From Luteolibacter luteus (lineage in GTDB: Bacteria > Verrucomicrobiota > Verrucomicrobiia > Verrucomicrobiales > Akkermansiaceae), in contig NZ_CP051774.1 of the NCBI RefSeq assembly GCF_012913485.1, forward strand, positions 62,001-126,000: a stretch of 64,000 bases of DNA. The letters are read 5' to 3'. This document shows positions 26,178 through 34,299 of the stretch, piece after piece. Every line of letters starts with the position of its first letter. Positions within the stretch are counted from its first letter, which is position 1. The position numbers and the translations under genes are program-made. The notes beneath the pieces were generated by a model. The model made no database searches. It was not told the DNA's origin and saw only the letters and a program-made list of their open reading frames with translations.

Positions 26178-28319
26178 TCACGGGTTCTTTTTCTCATTCT
26201 CCGGTGAAGCGGGCAGAGGCGGTGCGAAATCGGGGCGCTGCTGCATGAAGTTCTTCACTGCATCTGACGAGCCACGACGGCTCCACATCTCCAACAGGAC
26301 GCCGCGTTCTTCCGGAGTCAGCTTGTCGGCCGGGAGTTGCGGGAAGAAATAATCGACCGCAGCCGGAGGCGAATAGCGCAGCCACTGCTCCAAGCGTCCG
26401 AAGTCGTGGCTGGAGAACTCGAACGCAATCGGTGCCAGATCCGGATTTGCCGCGGCGTCCGCGAAGAGGTTCTCGTAGATATTCTTCACCGCGTGCTGCG
26501 TCCCGGGAACGCGCCGCTCCTCTGCCGCGGAGTGTTGCAGCGCGAGTTCCCACAGCGCCTTCACATGATCGGGATCGCGCGTGGCCCACATGCCGGCCTG
26601 CTTCAGCAGCATGCGGCTTTGCTGCGGCGCGAGCAGGCGCTGGATCGCAAAGGCTTGGCGCGCGGTTTCCTCCCCGCCATTGAAATAGAGCGCGATCACC
26701 CCGCTCACGAATTGCAGCGAGGGATCCAGCGGCTCGATCATCGCGGCACCCTCGATACAAGTGCGCGCAAGCCGCAAGGGATCCTCGTCCTTCGCCGGCC
26801 GGTAGGCGATGCCGGTCTCGCGGGCCGCCTCATGCGCGGCGCGATCCTTCTCGCGGAGCTCTTCCGCCCGCTGGCGCTCGCTGCTCGCGATCACGGAAGG
26901 CAGCACGGGCCGCCCGCTCATCTGTGCGCCGAGGAGAAGAAGACCAAGCAGCCCGAGCGGTAATCCCGCGACTTTCCAGCCGATCCTTCCAAGCCGTGAA
27001 GGCGGTGCGGTGCCACGCGTGGTCCCCTGCTCCAAGGGCCGCAGCGAGATCGCCAGCAACAGCGCCGCCACCAGTACCAGTCCACTGCGGTGGCCGGGGA
27101 TATCGATGAAGCCATGGAGGCCTAACAGCATGGCCGCGACCAGGCAGGCGACGCGTAGCGCACGGCTACGCCCCTGCCGGGCAGCGCGGAAGGCCATGAA
27201 GAAAACCAGTGCGACGCCGGCAGCCAGGCACAGTGCGGCGGGCCAGCCGTGCTCCGCAGCCACCATCAGCCAATCGCTTTCGGGGTGCAGGCAAGGCGTC
27301 TCGCCGGAGACCGGGGTGAGCTTCCGGTACTGCGGGAAAATCCACGCGAACTGCCCGGGCCCGACCCCGCACCACGGTTCCGCGCTGATCATTCCCAGCG
27401 CGTCCTGCTGGATGCCAAGGCGTGCATCCTTTGCTACGACATTCGTCGTACCATCCTTCGAAAGCACCGCCATGAGCCGGTGCTTCACGGGCGTGTCCAT
27501 CACCATCAATCCCCCGCCCAGGCCGAGGATGAGCAGAAGGATCGCCTTTCCCGTATTACCACGCAGATAGCGCATCCCGGCCAAGGGCAGCCAGAACAGG
27601 AAGCCCGCCGCCACCAGCAGCACGCCTGCACGGCTTTCGGAGACACTCAGGATGGCATAGAGGAAAAGCGCCAGCGCGAGGGCGGAGATCGCGATCCCTA
27701 CCTTGTTCTTGTGCCCCATCGCCTGCATCAGGCACCCCCATGCCACCAGCACCGCCATCGACAGCAAGGTCGCCGTGTGGTTGCGGTTCGGGAAAAAGCC
27801 GAAGACCGTTTCATCTCCCCCGCCCGGCTTGTGGAGCGCCAGCGCCGCCGCGGCCCAGAGCGCACAAAAGACCACGAAAGCCAGGGCGATCCCCCGCTGC
27901 ACGCGGCTATCTCCCCGATGGCCTAACAGGAAAAGCCCGAGCAGCGCGGCCACGGCGATCCCGCACAGCGCTTCCGCGGCCAACGGCACCTGCACGATCG
28001 CCAGCGGCCCGGTATTCAGGCCGAGCGATTCCAGATCCTGCCGCCAAGCCGGCATCCCGGCCCAGCCGCGCGGCATGAACCCGGCAAGCGATAGCCCCAG
28101 GAAGCCGAGGCCGAAGAGCCACCAGACCAGTGGCAAGCGGGCGACCGGGGGAAAGAGCACGAAGAGCACGCCGGCCCCCGTACACAGGATTCCTAAAAGG
28201 AGTTGGGCGGGCATCTCCGGGAAGGCGAGCGCCAGCATCGCCATGGCAAGCGCCGCAGCGAATGATAAGGTCGAACGTTGCCCGGGAGACCAGCGGACGG
28301 ATGGGGTGGGAAGTCGCAT
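26178..28319 (-). CDS. O-antigen ligase/polymerase-type membrane protein with C-terminal helical domain
   Basis: A 713-residue protein. Starting at ATG 28319 the first ~430 residues hold about twelve hydrophobic helices. GVGPGQFAWIFPQYR followed by HPESDWLMVAAEHGW is the Wzy/WaaL (PF04932-type) periplasmic motif with its conserved His and Glu; SVSESRAGVL is another family segment. The last ~280 residues are soluble and helix-rich (TPR-like). Such proteins polymerise or ligate lipid-linked glycan. A frame continuing further upstream runs through the opposite-strand glycosyltransferase and is not coding. It is divergent from that transferase, with 150 bases between starts. Confidence 0.87.
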   Translation of the reverse strand: MRLPTPSVRWSPGQRSTLSFAAALAMAMLALAFPEMPAQLLLGILCTGAGVLFVLFPPVARLPLVWWLFGLGFLGLSLAGFMPRGWAGMPAWRQDLESLGLNTGPLAIVQVPLAAEALCGIAVAALLGLFLLGHRGDSRVQRGIALAFVVFCALWAAAALALHKPGGGDETVFGFFPNRNHTATLLSMAVLVAWGCLMQAMGHKNKVGIAISALALALFLYAILSVSESRAGVLLVAAGFLFWLPLAGMRYLRGNTGKAILLLILGLGGGLMVMDTPVKHRLMAVLSKDGTTNVVAKDARLGIQQDALGMISAEPWCGVGPGQFAWIFPQYRKLTPVSGETPCLHPESDWLMVAAEHGWPAALCLAAGVALVFFMAFRAARQGRSRALRVACLVAAMLLGLHGFIDIPGHRSGLVLVAALLLAISLRPLEQGTTRGTAPPSRLGRIGWKVAGLPLGLLGLLLLGAQMSGRPVLPSVIASSERQRAEELREKDRAAHEAARETGIAYRPAKDEDPLRLARTCIEGAAMIEPLDPSLQFVSGVIALYFNGGEETARQAFAIQRLLAPQQSRMLLKQAGMWATRDPDHVKALWELALQHSAAEERRVPGTQHAVKNIYENLFADAAANPDLAPIAFEFSSHDFGRLEQWLRYSPPAAVDYFFPQLPADKLTPEERGVLLEMWSRRGSSDAVKNFMQQRPDFAPPLPASPENEKKNP

Positions 28320-28469
28320 CTGGGGGAGACCGGTGGAAGATGATAGCCATTCCCGGGAAGATGAAGCCGAAAAGATGCGAGCCCCTTTCTTCCTTCCCGC
28401 GCTTTGCCCTTCCGCCGCCACGCCATTCCGGTTAGAAGACGCGCGCCTTCCCCTCCCCACGAGGAAATC

Positions 28470-29696
28470 GTGAATCTCATCCTGATCAACCAGTACTATC
28501 CGCCCGACGTCGCTCCCACCGGATTGATGTTGGAGGCGGTGGCGGAAGAACTCGCCGCGCTCGGCCATCACGTCACCATCCTCTGCTCGCGCGGCGGATA
28601 CGGCGGGCAAAAGGACGACGCGGCAGGCCCGCGCTCCACGAGCGATGGCATCGAGGTCCTGCGCTGCTGGTCCACGGCCTATGGCCGCCGGGGCTTTCTC
28701 GGAAAGATCGCGGACTACGCCTCCTTCTACCTCGGGGTGGCATGGGGGCTCTGCACGGCACGCCGCCCGGACCGCGTGGTGGCGCTGACCACGCCGCCCT
28801 ATCTCTCCGTGATGGCGCGGGTGTTCTCGAAACTCCTGGGCGCCGATCACGCGCACTGGGTGATGGATCTTTATCCGGACGTCATGTCCGCCCACGGGCT
28901 GCTCGATGCTCGCAGCATCCCCTACCGGCTCCTTTCCCGCGTGGCCCGCTTCGGTTTCGGAGGCAGCCGCTGTGCGGAAGTGATCACGCTGGGTCCTGAT
29001 ATGGCGAAGCTCACGGGCCACTATACTCCCGATCATGTCGCGCTTTCGTGGATCCCGCTCTGGGGCACGGAGTCGGTGGAGGAGAATGAGGGCGATGCCG
29101 AGGAGCAGACGCGTGCACTGCGCCGGAAGCGCGACTGGGGTGATGACGAGACGATCGTGATGTACTCCGGAAACATGGGCCTGGGTCATCGCTTCGGCGA
29201 AATCCTGGACGCCGCGGCCGGCTTTCGCCGCGGCTCTGGCTTGCGCTTCGTATTCTTCGGCGAAGGAAAACGCCGGAAGGAGATCGAAGAATTCATCGCC
29301 CGCCATCCGGAAGCGCCGGTGGAGTTGCACGGCTATGTCCCGCGCGATGAACTGGCCGGCCATCTCCGGAGTGCCGATGTCCACCTCGCCTCGCTCGAAC
29401 CGGCATGGGATGGCACGATGGTGCCCAGCAAGCTGCAGGGAATTTTTGCCGCGGGCCGTCCGGTGATCTTCGTCGGCACCCATGCATCGTCGATCGGCAC
29501 CTGGGTCCGCGAGAGCGGCGGCGGCTGGGTCGTCGAGCCCGGCGATTCACAAGCGATGAAAGCCGCGCTCGAGCAAGCCATGGATGAAGGCCAATGCGAA
29601 ACCCGCGGGACCTTTGCCCAGGGATTTTCCTCCGCTCATTTCGACAAGCGGAGGAATTCGCAAGAGGTCGCCCGCTTGATGGTGCGGAAGCGTTAG
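28470..29696 (+). CDS. Family 4 glycosyltransferase, WbuB-like
   Basis: A 408-residue GT4 enzyme. GTG 28470 follows GAGG at 28461-28464 and gives the start MNLILINQYYPPDVAPTG, the typical opening of the WbuB/WcaI group. WVMDLYPDVMSAHGLL is a conserved acceptor-domain motif, and VMYSGNMGLGHRFGEIL begins the donor domain. It carries a terminator after its stop and stands alone on its strand, so it is probably a single-gene unit. WbuB enzymes add FucNAc-type sugars in O-antigen; the substrate here is not determinable. Confidence 0.87.
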   Translation: MNLILINQYYPPDVAPTGLMLEAVAEELAALGHHVTILCSRGGYGGQKDDAAGPRSTSDGIEVLRCWSTAYGRRGFLGKIADYASFYLGVAWGLCTARRPDRVVALTTPPYLSVMARVFSKLLGADHAHWVMDLYPDVMSAHGLLDARSIPYRLLSRVARFGFGGSRCAEVITLGPDMAKLTGHYTPDHVALSWIPLWGTESVEENEGDAEEQTRALRRKRDWGDDETIVMYSGNMGLGHRFGEILDAAAGFRRGSGLRFVFFGEGKRRKEIEEFIARHPEAPVELHGYVPRDELAGHLRSADVHLASLEPAWDGTMVPSKLQGIFAAGRPVIFVGTHASSIGTWVRESGGGWVVEPGDSQAMKAALEQAMDEGQCETRGTFAQGFSSAHFDKRRNSQEVARLMVRKR

Positions 29697-29783
29697 AGGA
29701 AATTCAGGAGGCTTCGCTCCGCAGGGATCCCGCCCGCGCCGCGAGCAAGCGGCGGCATCCATCGATCCCCTCCCGAAAGCAAA

Positions 29784-29815
29784 GAAGCGACGCGGGTTGC
29801 GTCGCTTCCTTTTTG
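29784..29815 (+). terminator. Rho-independent terminator after the WbuB-like gene
   Basis: GAAGCGACGC-GGGTT-GCGTCGCTTC (10-bp perfect stem) followed by CTTTTT. It lies 88 bases after the plus-strand stop and 37 bases before the 3' end of the minus-strand WecA-like gene. Confidence 0.92.
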
Positions 29816-29851
29816 AAAACCACTGCTCGCCCCGCCATCGGGGCAATGGAA

Positions 29852-31822
29852 TCACGCGTGGCGCAGCTCGACCGTGCGCGGCGGGATCGGAAGCAGCTCC
29901 GGCACTTCGTCGCCGGCATCTGCCGGGCGAGGCGTGAAAGAAGTCGGCTCCAGCAGGCACTGCGCATTCATCTCCGGCTGCCAGCGGCTGATCTCCATGC
30001 CGAGCTCGCGGGCCACGGTGAGGATCTCTTCGTAGCGCTCCTCCGGCATGACGCTGGAGGTGATGAGGATGCTATTGGCACGGGTGCGTGCCACCACTTC
30101 GCGAAGGTTTGAGAAGCCGCCGAGGATCGGGAAACCGCGCATGCGGCGACCGCGAAGCCTCTCGCTGTCATCAATGAAGCCGACGAAATGATAGTCCTGC
30201 CAGGTCTCCGGACGGCACAGGCGCAGGTGGCAGAGGAACAACTCGCCGAGGTCCCCCGCTCCGTAAAGGAGGGTCGTGCGGGAGGAGCGCTTGCCACGCA
30301 GGCGGCGCTTGCGGTGCATCGTGTCGATAACGCTTTCCTGAAGCATCGCGCCCATGCAGCGCGGGGCGAAGACGGCGAGTCCGCCCAGCGTGAGGGCGGA
30401 GAGATGCACCAGCGCATCCCGGAAGCTCAAGTCATAGCTGGCGGAGCCTTTCAGCGCGAAGCTCACCGCCACGCCGCACATCAGCCACAGGCCGCACTCC
30501 GCGAAGTCATGCGCGGAAGCCCGCGTCCAGCGGCGCGAATGAGCCTTCGCCAAGGACAGGCCGACCACCGAGCAGGTGGTAAAGAGCGCTGCAGTCCCCA
30601 GCGTGCCCTGCCAATCGACAGGCCGGATCATCGCCTTCGACTGCGCCCATGAAACCAGAACGGCAGCCGAGAAAAGCACCACGATGTCATAGCCCAGATA
30701 GCGCAGCATCGAGTGGCGGTAGCTCTGCGGCTTCCGCGTCAGGGTGCGCAGGCCGCGTCCGCTCGCGAGGAACTCCACCGGTGCCAGATAGCGCATGCCT
30801 ACCAGCGCGATGATCACCAGGCCGACCACCGAGACGGTCAGCAGGTTGGCACCGCCCACGATCGGCAGCAGTGCCAGCGTGGAGGTGACGATCGCCAGAC
30901 CGTAGATGAGGAATGCGGCCTGCTTCTGGTTGAAGCCCCAGCTCAGCAAGCGGTGGTGAAGGTGATCGCGGTCCGGTCCGAAGATCTTGATGCCCGGCTT
31001 CGAGTCCGCCACCCGGCGCGCGGCGCGGCGCCACACGGCCAAGGCCACATCCAGCAGCGGCACACCACCGACCAGCAGCGGCAGCAAGAGACCTGCCACC
31101 ACGGCATTCCGGCCGACCACACTCGTGCCGACGGAGGCGATGAAGAAACCGATCAGCATCGAGCCGGTATCACCGAGGAAGATCTTGGCCGGATGGAAAT
31201 TGTAGCGCAGGAAGCCGATCAGGGCGACGGCCATCAAGGCGATGACGAAGGCGCTTTCCGCACGTCCCTTCACCGTGGCCAGCACGGTCAGGATCAGCAG
31301 CGCGATCATCGCCAGCCCGCCGCACAGGCCGTCCATGCCGTCGATCAGGTTGAAGGCATTCACCAGCAGGACGGTCCAGGCCACGTGGATCCCGAGGTCG
31401 ATGATCCACGGGATCTGATAGCCCATGAAGACACCGGCTCCCGCGGGATTGTGGAAGAACATGATCACCGCCGCAGCAGCTTGCACGGCCAGCTTGAAGT
31501 AAGCCGAGACACCGCTGTGGTCATCCTTCACGCCGACCAGCACCAGCAGCACGGCACCCGCCATGAAGTGCGGCAGCCAGTGCGGCCCCAGCACCTCGGA
31601 AAACGCATCCGTCTTCCAGTGCAGCACCAGCATCCCCACCGCCATGGTGATGAAGAGGCCGAGTCCACCCGCACGCGGGATGGGTTTCACATGGATGCGG
31701 CGCTCGCCGGGGTGATCCACCAGACCCATCTTGGGGCCCAAATGAATCATCAGCCGCGTCATTGCCATCGACACGGGCAGCGCGCACGCGATCACTATCC
31801 AGGACCAGAAAAGTTCCGACAT
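29852..31822 (-). CDS. WecA/TagO-type phosphoglycosyltransferase fused to a Rossmann domain
   Basis: A 656-residue two-part protein. Residues ~1-340 are a polytopic UDP-sugar:undecaprenyl-phosphate sugar-1-phosphate transferase: NAFNLIDGMDGLCGG and IFLGDTGSMLIGF are the WecA active-site segments and DRDHLHHRLL is the His motif. After a further membrane region, the C-terminal ~170 residues contain TLLYGAGDLGELFL, an NAD-binding G-x-G-x-x-G fold resembling the N-terminal CoA/NAD-binding domain of polyisoprenyl-phosphate hexose transferases. The fusion suggests one enzyme initiates the glycan and senses or modifies a sugar nucleotide. It probably primes the polymer built by the 1-18 kb genes. 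Confidence 0.87.
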   Translation of the reverse strand: MSELFWSWIVIACALPVSMAMTRLMIHLGPKMGLVDHPGERRIHVKPIPRAGGLGLFITMAVGMLVLHWKTDAFSEVLGPHWLPHFMAGAVLLVLVGVKDDHSGVSAYFKLAVQAAAAVIMFFHNPAGAGVFMGYQIPWIIDLGIHVAWTVLLVNAFNLIDGMDGLCGGLAMIALLILTVLATVKGRAESAFVIALMAVALIGFLRYNFHPAKIFLGDTGSMLIGFFIASVGTSVVGRNAVVAGLLLPLLVGGVPLLDVALAVWRRAARRVADSKPGIKIFGPDRDHLHHRLLSWGFNQKQAAFLIYGLAIVTSTLALLPIVGGANLLTVSVVGLVIIALVGMRYLAPVEFLASGRGLRTLTRKPQSYRHSMLRYLGYDIVVLFSAAVLVSWAQSKAMIRPVDWQGTLGTAALFTTCSVVGLSLAKAHSRRWTRASAHDFAECGLWLMCGVAVSFALKGSASYDLSFRDALVHLSALTLGGLAVFAPRCMGAMLQESVIDTMHRKRRLRGKRSSRTTLLYGAGDLGELFLCHLRLCRPETWQDYHFVGFIDDSERLRGRRMRGFPILGGFSNLREVVARTRANSILITSSVMPEERYEEILTVARELGMEISRWQPEMNAQCLLEPTSFTPRPADAGDEVPELLPIPPRTVELRHA

Positions 31823-31853
31823 TTGGGGGGAGCGGGGGATTTGGGGGAGAACA

Positions 31854-31878
31854 GCGTCGGTCTTGAGAGGACCGACGC
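31854..31878 (-). other. Hairpin in the 5' leader of the WecA-like gene
   Basis: GCGTCGGTC and GACCGACGC pair perfectly (9 bp, seven-base loop) 32 bases upstream of the minus-strand start codon, inside the likely untranslated leader. No T-tract follows on the minus strand, so it is more likely a leader structure or stability element than a terminator. Confidence 0.5.
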
Positions 31879-31888
31879 CGGGCGTTTT

Positions 31889-31916
31889 GTTATATCATCA
31901 AGCCGCATCCTCAAGA
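31889..31916 (-). promoter_or_regulatory. Probable promoter of the WecA-like gene
   Basis: On the minus strand, TATAAC (31894-31889) is a good -10 box. A -35-like TTCTTG lies 17 bases upstream of it (shifting to CTTGAG shortens the spacer). This would give a leader of about 60 bases containing the hairpin at 31854-31878. Confidence 0.4.
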
Positions 31917-31962
31917 ACAGAGGGGTGAAAATCGGCCAGCATCTTCCGCATTTCCCCTCACC

Positions 31963-32033
31963 CGTTAGGTTCACATCTAACCGAACAACATGACCCACAC
32001 TCCAGATTCGTTAGGTTCAGAATCTAACGAACA
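31963..32033. repeat. Two 25-bp near-identical repeats with GTTAG...CTAAC dyads
   Basis: 31963-31987 and 32009-32033 share CGTTAGGTTCA and TCTAAC-GAACA, differing at a few central bases. Each has an internal inverted pair (GTTAG/CTAAC). They are 46 bases apart and lie just upstream of the predicted WecA-like promoter, so binding sites for a dimeric regulator are plausible. Confidence 0.5.
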
Positions 32034-32426
32034 TCGGAAACCCAAAAACCTAACACTTATTTTGAATGACTTGCAGAAGCACCGGGGCGGAAGCACTCGG
32101 GAGACCGGGCCTCCCAAATCACGGCCCTAACGGCCCGAGAGCCGGTGAAAGAAACTTTTGTAAATTGTTAGGAAATTTCAATCCCCTACCCTTATTGATA
32201 CCCGGCGGACCACCGGATTTGCGACATGGTCCAGCAATCACCGAACCAATAAAACAATTCAGGATATCAAAATAGCATAGGATTTTCGGTTATTTACCGG
32301 CGGATATCCGGAGACCGCCTGAAACCGGCCTGCCCTCCTCCCGGTCGGCACGCTGGCATCTGCCCCCGGTGACAAATCCCGGAGTCACATCCGCTCGCGG
32401 AGCGTGTATAGGGGCTGGGGATCTCC

Positions 32427-32924
32427 ATGCGCTTTCGTCTCCATCGCTCGCTCCTCTTCTGGCTCGGCCTGCCCGGCTTCCTTTTCATCCTTTGGTCTTG
32501 GAAGGACTCGATCACGCACCGGTCCGGACTCATCCGCACCTGCTTCATGACGAAAAACGGCGGCACCATCGGCATCAGTGAGACCCTCGGCCCGGCCCAC
32601 TGTTCCTTCCGGATCCAGAAGCTGACGTTCAACCCGAAGGATTTCGATGCGGTGGTGAACCACAAGCTGAGACTGGAGCGCGTCCCCCACAGTATCACCG
32701 GTGCGCCCATCCGCATCTTCCCTCCCTTCAAGGACATCACCCCTCCCCTCTATCCCGGTGACTTCGACAAAGTCCGCCTCCGCCAAATCACCATCCCGCA
32801 TTGGGCGATCCTGCTAAGCTACGGCCTCGGATGGAGCGGCCTGATCGCGTGGCGGAGACATCGTGTGAACCGGGCTTGGGAGAAACACACGGCCCCCATG
32901 ACTTCGACCTCCGAAGGATTATAG
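32427..32924 (+). CDS. Small two-TM membrane protein (paralog of the one at 35335)
   Basis: A 165-residue protein. An N-terminal helix (SLLFWLGLPGFLFILWSW) and a second helix near residue 130 (WAILLSYGLGWSGLIAW) flank an ~85-residue region expected outside the cytoplasm. It aligns with the protein at 35335-35811 at both ends (R-S-L-x-F-W-L-G-x-P-G and I-P-H-W-x-x-L-L-x-Y-G) while the middle differs. No known domain recognised. It is preceded by a long spacer and has no partner gene close by. Function unknown. Confidence 0.7.
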   Translation: MRFRLHRSLLFWLGLPGFLFILWSWKDSITHRSGLIRTCFMTKNGGTIGISETLGPAHCSFRIQKLTFNPKDFDAVVNHKLRLERVPHSITGAPIRIFPPFKDITPPLYPGDFDKVRLRQITIPHWAILLSYGLGWSGLIAWRRHRVNRAWEKHTAPMTSTSEGL

Positions 32925-33242
32925 GCAGGAATGGCCGCCCCGGCAGCCACACGAGTCCGTGTATGATTACGTCCCACACTTCTCGCGATCGAGAAGCACT
33001 TCATCTCTAATGACGCGGGGAACCTTGTCCCGGTTACCAAAAATCACCCTTCTTTTTCCTGCAGCTTAGCGCCCTTAAAATCAATCATCTTATCGTTCAT
33101 GCAGGCTGCATCCGAAGGACTGCATTGTGCGACGCTTGGAAGCGCTCCGCCATATCCCGGACTCCAACGAAAGCCTTATCAGTAGGACGATTCCGACCAT
33201 TCTCCGGTCAGGCACGCGTCCTGCGATAGAGAAGGCTCTACC

Positions 33243-33329
33243 ATGAAACCCAAACAGCCTCCGCAAAGCACCCGACTTGGCTTGCCGGACACCCCCCCGA
33301 TCGTCCGCGGGCGCTTTGTCTTCCCGTAG
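33243..33329 (+). CDS. Possible 28-residue Pro/Arg-rich small protein
   Basis: ATG 33243 opens a 28-residue frame (starts MKPKQPPQSTRLGLPD, ends R-G-R-F-V-F-P). A GAAGG-containing site lies about eight bases before the ATG, and a strong terminator begins 20 bases after the stop. It has no membrane segment. The support is positional only, so it could also be non-coding RNA sequence. Confidence 0.3.
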   Translation: MKPKQPPQSTRLGLPDTPPIVRGRFVFP

Positions 33330-33348
33330 TTGCACACACGAGGCTGGA

Positions 33349-33388
33349 TGCCGCGGACCGGACGGAAGCCGGTCCGCGGCAATTTTTT
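33349..33388 (+). terminator. Strong Rho-independent terminator
   Basis: TGCCGCGGACCGG pairs with CCGGTCCGCGGCA (13 bp, seven-base loop), followed by AATTTTTT. The T-tract is on the plus strand only. It ends just before the 3' end of the minus-strand SDR gene. Confidence 0.88.
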
Positions 33389-33398
33389 GCAGAGCTCA

Positions 33399-34199
33399 TC
33401 ACGACCGGCCCGCAGTCACACCGCCATCGACCGGCAAGACCGTGCCGGTAATCCAGGAAGCACGGTCGGAAGCGAGGAAGAGGATCGCCTCCGCCACATC
33501 GGCTGGCTGCCCATTGCGACCCAAGGGATGGAAGCTGTTGAAGGTGGGAAGCACTTCCTTCACCTGCTCGTCTGTCAGGAAGGTACGGTAGACGGGTGTC
33601 TCCACCACGGCAGGCGCCACCGCATTGATGCGGATCTTGTAAGGGGCCAGTTCGATCGCGAGATTCCTCACCATCGCGTGGACCCCCGCATTCGCGGCGG
33701 AATACGCCGCCGAGGGCGTGGCTCCGACCGCTTGGATCGCCCACATCGAGCCGGTCTGGACGATGACCCCGCCGGTATCCTTCATCGCCCTCGCGGCAGC
33801 CTGCGCGGCGAAGAACTTCCCCTTCAGGATGGTGTCGAGATACCAATCATAGTCACCCTCGCTCAAATCGAGGAATGGCTTCGGATTGAAGACACCCGCG
33901 TTGTTGATGAGGATATCGAGCTTGCCGAAGCGGGTCAGCGCGGCCTCGACCAGGGCGGATCCGGTCGAGGGTTGCGCGATGTCTCCGGCGAGGATGGAGA
34001 TGCTTTCGCCGCCGGGATCGATCGCGCGCGCGGCATCGGCAAGCTTCTCCGCATTGCGGCCATTGATCACGACCTTCGCGCCCTCGGCCACGAAGCGGGC
34101 GGCTAGCTCCCGGCCGATGCCTGAACCGCCGCCGGTGATGGCGACGACTTTTCCCGTGAAACCATATCCGGACTGCCTCTGTGCTGGTGTTTGATTCAT
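33399..34199 (-). CDS. Short-chain dehydrogenase/reductase with altered active site
   Basis: A 266-residue classical-size SDR. TGGGSGIG (residues 22-29) is the cofactor loop, ILINNAG (~96-102) the structural motif, and Ser151 and Tyr166 are in place. The usual catalytic Lys four residues after Tyr is Asn170 here (codon AAT; Y-S-A-A-N), which would normally weaken or abolish dehydrogenase activity. PVDGGVTAG is near the C terminus. It is divergent from a LysR gene that probably regulates it. Substrate unknown. Confidence 0.88.
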   Translation of the reverse strand: MNQTPAQRQSGYGFTGKVVAITGGGSGIGRELAARFVAEGAKVVINGRNAEKLADAARAIDPGGESISILAGDIAQPSTGSALVEAALTRFGKLDILINNAGVFNPKPFLDLSEGDYDWYLDTILKGKFFAAQAAARAMKDTGGVIVQTGSMWAIQAVGATPSAAYSAANAGVHAMVRNLAIELAPYKIRINAVAPAVVETPVYRTFLTDEQVKEVLPTFNSFHPLGRNGQPADVAEAILFLASDRASWITGTVLPVDGGVTAGRS

Positions 34200-34299
34200 T
34201 TGAGCTTTCGCTTGTTTTACGCAGAGACAGCCTACCCGGCCCCCATTTCATTTCCCAATTGCATTTATAAATCCCACTCATAGCCTCGTGCTATCAATC
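34200..34299. promoter_or_regulatory. Divergent SDR-LysR promoter region
   Basis: The 100-base gap between the two divergent start codons is AT-rich near the LysR side and contains the perfect palindrome ATTTATAAAT at 34263-34272, within a T-N11-A context. LysR proteins typically bind such sites and regulate the divergent gene as well as themselves. Confidence 0.5.

Larger units (their letters stand above)
31823..32426. other. Gene-free divergent spacer with AT-rich segment
   Basis: This 604-base spacer separates the minus-strand WecA-like gene from a small plus-strand membrane protein gene. Besides the promoter, hairpin and paired repeats listed separately, it has an AT-richer segment at about 32140-32290 with no long open frame and no clear promoter for the plus-strand gene. 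Confidence 0.6.
32925..33398. other. Convergent spacer; possible small gene and terminator
   Basis: A 474-base gap between the stops of a plus-strand and a minus-strand gene. The plus-strand terminator at 33349-33388 is far from the nearest annotated upstream gene (stop 32924), which implies a plus-strand transcript inside the gap; the small frame at 33243 is the best candidate. The rest shows no convincing gene. Confidence 0.5.
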
